DNA from: JAUYIV01 sp035464675 | GTDB lineage: Bacteria; Actinomycetota; Acidimicrobiia; Spongiisociales; UBA11373 | Direction: 5' to 3' | Length of the DNA: 8,637 bases | Assembly: GCA_035464675.1 (NCBI GenBank) | Contig: DATHSA010000047.1 | Coordinates: 1-8,637, forward strand | Shown here: one piece after another, positions 5,708-8,637 of the stretch | Position numbering within the stretch: the stretch's first letter is position 1 | Layout: each line of letters starts with the position of its first letter | The notes under the pieces: model-generated | What the model saw: only the letters and a program-made list of their open reading frames with translations | Database searches by the model: none | Told to the model about the DNA's origin: nothing | Position numbers and translations under genes: made by a program

Positions 5708-5713
5708 TAGCCT
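5708..5713 (+). promoter_or_regulatory. Probable leaderless -10 of the MFS gene
   Basis: TAGCCT lies exactly 6 nt before ATG 5720, identical in hexamer and spacing to the site before the gene at 4771. No Shine-Dalgarno precedes the ATG. A -35 would fall at about 5685-5690, inside the inverted repeat at 5674-5693, so binding there would block this promoter. Confidence 0.6.
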
Positions 5714-5719
5714 CGCTCC

Positions 5720-6961
5720 ATGACCGATCCCCCGATGGCTCCATCGAGCCACGCCGGCGCGCCCCCGCCGATCCGTCGACGTCTCACGGGCGTTCTCTTT
5801 GCCGGGGTCGGCGTCAGCAGGACCGGGTACATCGCGGCGGTCACTGTCACGGTGCTGGTCGCGGAGGACATGCTCGGCTCGGCGACCTTTGCCGGTTTCC
5901 CCGGCGCGGTCGCGGTCCTCGGATCGGCCCTGGGCGGTTCACGGCTGGCGGTGCTCATGGACCGGCACGGGCGTCGCCAGGGCATGGTCGCCGGCTACTC
6001 GCTGATGGTCGCCGGAGCGATCGCCGCTGCGATCGCAACCGCACTCGGCGCGTTTGTCCTCCTGGTCCTGGCCCTGGCCGTGTTCGGCTTCGGGTCGAGC
6101 GTCGACAACCTCGCCAGGTATGCCGCGGCTGACGCTCACCCGGCCGAGCGTCGTGGGTCCGCGATCGCACTGATCGTGTGGGCCGGGACCATTGGCTCGG
6201 TGCTCGGACCGGCCCTGCTGGCACCGTCCGAGGGGCTGGGCAGACTGCTCGGCATCGAGGAGCTCGCCGGGGGGTATCTGCTGGCCGCGCTCGGGGGCGC
6301 GGCCGGATTGATGATCGTCGCCTCTCTGCTTCGCCCCGACCCGCTGCAGTTCGCCGAGAGGGGTGACCCGGCACGACCTGCGGTGAAGCGCGTGCCCTGG
6401 TCGCCCACGGTTCGCATCGCCATCTCGGCTCTGGCGATCGCCCAGCTCGTGATGGTGCTCATCATGGTGATGACGCCGGTCCATGTGCGTGATCATGGAC
6501 ACGGCCTGGCGACGGTGGGAGTCATCATCTCGGCCCACACGCTGGGGATGTTCGCCATCTCGCCGCTGACCGGGATGCTCGCCGACAAGGTGGGGAGGCT
6601 CCCGGTGATCCTGGTCGGGCAGGGGGTGCTCGCGGCCTCGGCGATCCTGGCGTCCGTCGCCGACGAGCAGGAGACCGCGGTGCTCGCGGTGGCCCTGTTT
6701 CTTCTCGGCCTCGGCTGGAACTTCGCCTTCGTCGCCGGTAGCGCTCTGTTGACCGAGGGCGCCGAACCCTCCCGCAGGGTCCGCCTCCAGGGTCTGGGGG
6801 ATGCGGTCGTGTGGTCTTCGGGGGCCGTGGCCAGCCTGTCGTCGGGCCTCCTTCTGGCGGCGAGCAACTACGCGGTGCTGTGCCTGGTGGGGGCGGTCCT
6901 GACCGTGGTGCCGGTGATGGTGATGGTGAGGAATCGGATGGTCCCGGAGCCGATCGGCTGA
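5720..6961 (+). CDS. Major facilitator superfamily (MFS) transporter
   Basis: A 413-aa inner-membrane transporter with about 12 hydrophobic segments; substrate unknown, and drug or metabolite efflux is typical for this layout. The first MFS motif A is in the loop after helix 2, LMDRHGRRQG at 79-88 (Asp81, Arg82, Gly84, Arg85). The repeat motif in the second half is GMLADKVGRLPVIL at 285-298 (Asp289, Gly292, Arg293). The central loop at about 205-228 is charged. MTPVHVRDHGHGL near 251-263 carries three His and one Asp in the first helix pair of the C-terminal half. Residues 1-18 are Pro-rich and cytoplasmic. ATG 5720 is supported by the -10 hexamer 6 nt upstream. It is divergent from the His-rich secreted protein. 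A perfect 12-bp palindrome (6948-6959) overlaps the stop codon. Confidence 0.93.
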   Translation: MTDPPMAPSSHAGAPPPIRRRLTGVLFAGVGVSRTGYIAAVTVTVLVAEDMLGSATFAGFPGAVAVLGSALGGSRLAVLMDRHGRRQGMVAGYSLMVAGAIAAAIATALGAFVLLVLALAVFGFGSSVDNLARYAAADAHPAERRGSAIALIVWAGTIGSVLGPALLAPSEGLGRLLGIEELAGGYLLAALGGAAGLMIVASLLRPDPLQFAERGDPARPAVKRVPWSPTVRIAISALAIAQLVMVLIMVMTPVHVRDHGHGLATVGVIISAHTLGMFAISPLTGMLADKVGRLPVILVGQGVLAASAILASVADEQETAVLAVALFLLGLGWNFAFVAGSALLTEGAEPSRRVRLQGLGDAVVWSSGAVASLSSGLLLAASNYAVLCLVGAVLTVVPVMVMVRNRMVPEPIG

Positions 6962-7176
6962 CTCCGGCTGCCATGTCGGTGGCCTCGAGTAGCAGTTGTC
7001 TTGCAGTCTCCTGGCGCCGGCGCTGGTCGCCCGGAAGCGAAGTACGAGCTACGCCGGCTCCTCACCGTGTACGTGGGGGACCAGGGTGGTCGACGGCGAC
7101 GGAAGACGTCGCACCGGACCACGGACGTGCCGGCGGTCGGCCAGACTCCCCCGAGACCGACGAGAGAGGAACCGAC
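6962..7176 (+). promoter_or_regulatory. Intergenic leader before the MaoC-like gene
   Basis: 215 bp without a convincing gene. The frame of the maoC-like gene stays open through it, but the translation there is compositionally unlike a protein and has no ribosome site. It contains a GC-rich palindrome GCGCCGGCGC at 7014-7023, possibly part of a terminator for the MFS gene. No clear -10/-35 pair was found. It ends in the ribosome site AGAGGA at 7165-7170. Confidence 0.4.
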
Positions 7177-7632
7177 ATGCCGATCACGGTCGATACGCCC
7201 GCAGAACTCCTGTCGATGGCCGGCACGGACCTGGGACACAGCTCGTGGATCGAAGTCACTCAGGACGACATCGACATGTTCGCCGACGCCACGAAGGATC
7301 ATCAGTGGATCCATGTCGACCCCGAGCGAGCCAGCAGTGGGCCCTTCGGGACGACGATCGCCCACGGGTACCTCACGCTGGCACTGATCATTCCCCTCTG
7401 GTCCGAGCTCCTCACCGTGGAGAAGGCGTCGATGGGGATCAATTACGGGCTCAACAAGGTGCGCTTTCCCGCGCCTGTGCCGGTCGGGTCACGTCTGCGC
7501 CTGTCGGGCTCACTCGCCTCGATCGAGGCGATCGACGGCGGGGTGCAGTTGACCGCCGATCTCGTCATGGAGATCGAAGGAGGGTCGAAGCCCGTGTGCG
7601 CCGCTCAGGCGGTTTATCGGATCTACGAGTGA
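7177..7632 (+). CDS. MaoC-like (R)-specific enoyl-CoA hydratase
   Basis: A 151-aa single hot-dog-fold dehydratase of the MaoC family, close in pattern to mycobacterial Rv0130 (HtdZ). It would hydrate or dehydrate (R)-3-hydroxyacyl/trans-2-enoyl-CoA in fatty-acid or polyester metabolism in the cytoplasm. The hydratase-2 motif is clear: FADATKDHQWIHVDPERA at 35-52, with Asp41 and His46 as the catalytic pair, followed by GPFGTTIAHGYLTL at 55-68. The later INYGLNKVRFPAPVPVGSRL block is the usual beta-hairpin region. Length is normal. ATG 7177 follows AGAGGA (7165-7170) by 6 nt. The gene stands alone: 215 bp behind the MFS gene and convergent with the cyclase, with a hairpin between. Confidence 0.93.
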   Translation: MPITVDTPAELLSMAGTDLGHSSWIEVTQDDIDMFADATKDHQWIHVDPERASSGPFGTTIAHGYLTLALIIPLWSELLTVEKASMGINYGLNKVRFPAPVPVGSRLRLSGSLASIEAIDGGVQLTADLVMEIEGGSKPVCAAQAVYRIYE

Positions 7633-7634
7633 TC

Positions 7635-7657
7635 GGTCGGGGCCGCCGGTCCTGACC
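7635..7657 (+). terminator. Hairpin after the MaoC-like gene
   Basis: A 10-pair stem (GGTCGGGGCC pairing with GGTCCTGACC) with a 3-nt loop GCC, starting 2 nt after the stop codon. Two of the pairs are G-U in plus-strand RNA but would be A-C mismatches in minus-strand RNA, so it should act for the MaoC transcript. No U-tract follows. Confidence 0.5.
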
Positions 7658-7669
7658 AGGGCGCAACGG

Positions 7670-8335
7670 TCAGCGGAGCCGGACCCGACACGTCTCGACG
7701 ACACCCAGGCCCCTCAGCTCGAGGGCATCGTGACCCTCGACGATGAAGGCGGCGGGATCGAGTCGCTCTGCCACCGCTCTCGTGAGGTGCACCGTTCCCG
7801 GAGGCGCCGTCGTCTGGAGGCGGCTGGCGGTGTTGACCGTGTCGCCCCAGACGTCATACACATACTTCCGGGTGCCGATGATCCCGGCCATGACCGGGCC
7901 GGCGTGGATGCCGACCCGCATCGACCAGGTGCTGCCCCTAACCGTGTTCACGTCCTCGAGTGCGGCGAGCATCCCGATGCCCATCCGGACCGCGGCGTCG
8001 ATGTGATCGTCACGGTGCTCGAGCAGTCCGGCGGCTGCCATGTAGGCGTCGCCGATGGTCTTGATCTTCTCGACACCGAGATCGACGCTCAGCTGGTCGA
8101 AGCGGCTGAACAGTGCATTGAGCGTGCCGACGACAACAGCCGGGTCGCTGATCGCCGACATCTCGGTGAACGACACCAGGTCGGTGAACAAGACGGCGAC
8201 GTCGTCGAAGCGATCGGAGATCGAAGCCTCGCCGTTGTTGAGCCGTTCGATGATCCGCTCGGGTAGGACATTGCGCAGGAGCGCCTCGGACCGCGCCTTC
8301 TCCGCCTCGAGATCCGCCATCAGCCGGTCCACCAT
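7670..8335 (-). CDS. Class III adenylate cyclase, catalytic domain without sensor
   Basis: A 221-aa cyclase making cAMP from ATP, predicted cytosolic and acting as a homodimer. A short coiled-coil helix (residues 1-24, ending NVLPERI) leads into the catalytic domain at about 40-215. All key residues are visible: metal ligands Asp52 (VLFTDLVSFTEMS) and Asp96 (IKTIGDAYMAAAGL), adenine-selecting Lys92 and Asp161 (YDVWGDTVNTASRL), and transition-state Asn168 and Arg172. The motifs resemble mammalian adenylyl cyclases. The usual N-terminal sensor, HAMP or membrane part is absent. ATG 8335 is the first possible start after the in-frame TAA at 8399-8401, but it has no good Shine-Dalgarno, and the helix could begin upstream (GRTHYSR), so N-terminal truncation is possible. 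Met6 (8320) is an alternative start behind GGTGGA. It lies 70 bp downstream of another minus-strand gene and may be cotranscribed with it. Confidence 0.9.
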   Translation of the reverse strand: MVDRLMADLEAEKARSEALLRNVLPERIIERLNNGEASISDRFDDVAVLFTDLVSFTEMSAISDPAVVVGTLNALFSRFDQLSVDLGVEKIKTIGDAYMAAAGLLEHRDDHIDAAVRMGIGMLAALEDVNTVRGSTWSMRVGIHAGPVMAGIIGTRKYVYDVWGDTVNTASRLQTTAPPGTVHLTRAVAERLDPAAFIVEGHDALELRGLGVVETCRVRLR

Positions 8336-8405
8336 CCGGCTGTAGTGGGTCCGACCCCAGAGAGGAGGGTCGCTCCCCTCCGGGGTGGGTAGTCCGTCTT
8401 AGGGC
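8336..8405 (-). other. Gap between the partial gene and the cyclase
   Basis: 70 bp containing small GC-rich stems, CCCC-tcc-GGGG at 8375-8385 and GGGT-ccg-ACCC at 8347-8357. The cyclase frame remains open from 8398 down to 8335 but has no ATG, GTG or TTG there. No clear promoter is seen. Confidence 0.35.
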
Positions 8406-8637
8406 CTAGGCGCCCGGGGTGCCGTTGCGATACTTCACCCTGACTCCGATCACAAGGTTGTCAGAGTCCGTATCGAAGGCACCAACGAGATAGGTACATG
8501 CCTCGTTGTCCACAACCTCGACGTCTGGCTCGTCGTAGCTGGTGCTGGACATGTCGAAGAAACCGGCATTGCCCGAAGACATGACAGTCAGAATCCCGTC
8601 GGGTGTATCTGCGCCGCACTGACGTCCGAGCGAGACC
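8406..8637 (-). CDS. Unrecognised protein, C-terminal end only
   Basis: The last 76 codons of a minus-strand gene entering from the right edge, stop TAG at 8406-8408. The frame is open to the window end and reads like real protein, ending in a strand-rich segment (ACTYLVGAFDTDSDNLVIGV, then RVKYRNGTPGA). Two Cys (in GRQCGAD and NEACTY) could pair. The regular polar and Gly/Ser content suggests a secreted or extracellular domain, but the N-terminus is not visible. The GC content (about 57% over 8461-8637 by hand count) is lower than in neighbouring genes. No family recognised. Confidence 0.65.
   Translation of the reverse strand, partial: VSLGRQCGADTPDGILTVMSSGNAGFFDMSSTSYDEPDVEVVDNEACTYLVGAFDTDSDNLVIGVRVKYRNGTPGA

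Noticed and set aside
6811..7176. Fusion of the MaoC-like protein to a long N-terminal extension
   Set aside because: The extension overlaps the end of the MFS gene and has biased composition; a good ribosome site lies directly before ATG 7177, and the 151-aa length fits the family.
7730..8266. 178-codon plus-strand open frame opposite the cyclase
   Set aside because: It is the antisense of a cyclase with all catalytic residues; the translation has no recognisable motif or ribosome site.
1..8637. CRISPR array, tRNA, rRNA, transposase or toxin-antitoxin pair
   Set aside because: No regularly spaced short repeats, cloverleaf with a CCA-type end, rRNA-like sequence or transposase motif was found. 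The small membrane proteins at 3788-4101 do not show type I toxin or antitoxin RNA features.

Overview
The window is GC-rich DNA (about two thirds G+C by eye), densely packed, with GTG and TTG starts and start/stop overlaps. These traits and the family content (FAS1 lipoprotein, SDR-DUF2867 protein, hot-dog dehydratase, class III adenylate cyclase) suggest a high-GC actinobacterium, plausibly an environmental or marine Acidimicrobiia-type lineage. That assignment is inference. There is no rRNA, tRNA, transposase, CRISPR array or phage structural gene, so this looks like ordinary chromosome.

Layout, left to right. (1) 1-696, minus: 5' part of a lipoprotein with tandem fasciclin (FAS1) domains. 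The start of its second domain is identical at DNA level to the first. (2) 808-2816, plus: a two-gene operon of an NAD(P)-binding SDR fused to DUF2867 and a four-helix membrane protein, overlapping by GTGA. (3) 2826-4101, minus: a tightly overlapping three-gene operon of a 65-aa two-helix membrane protein, a 38-aa one-helix membrane protein, and a DUF523-DUF1722 protein of the RudS (tRNA 4-thiouridine desulfidase) type. (4) 4245-4673 and 4771-5139, plus: an unrecognised 142-aa soluble protein and a YvlD-like small membrane protein. (5) 5372-5623, minus: a small secreted His/Gly-rich protein, divergent from (6) 5720-6961, plus: an MFS transporter. A perfect 20-bp inverted repeat lies between them. 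(7) 7177-7632, plus: a MaoC-like (R)-enoyl-CoA hydratase. (8) 7670-8335, minus: a sensor-less class III adenylate cyclase with a complete set of catalytic residues. (9) 8406-8637, minus: the C-terminal end of an unrecognised protein in DNA of lower GC.

Two patterns cut across genes. Three plus-strand genes (4245, 4771, 5720) have no Shine-Dalgarno sequence but carry a TAGSCT hexamer exactly 6 nt before the ATG, the geometry of a leaderless promoter. The other first genes (FAS1, the rudS operon, the His-rich gene, maoC) have clear AGGA-type ribosome sites. Second, internal operon genes start inside the preceding stop codon (GTGA or TGATG), indicating translational coupling.

No large novel system is evident. 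The best leads are the rudS operon with two tiny membrane proteins, the His-rich secreted protein/MFS pair with its candidate operator, the leaderless promoter signature, and the recent FAS1 duplication.
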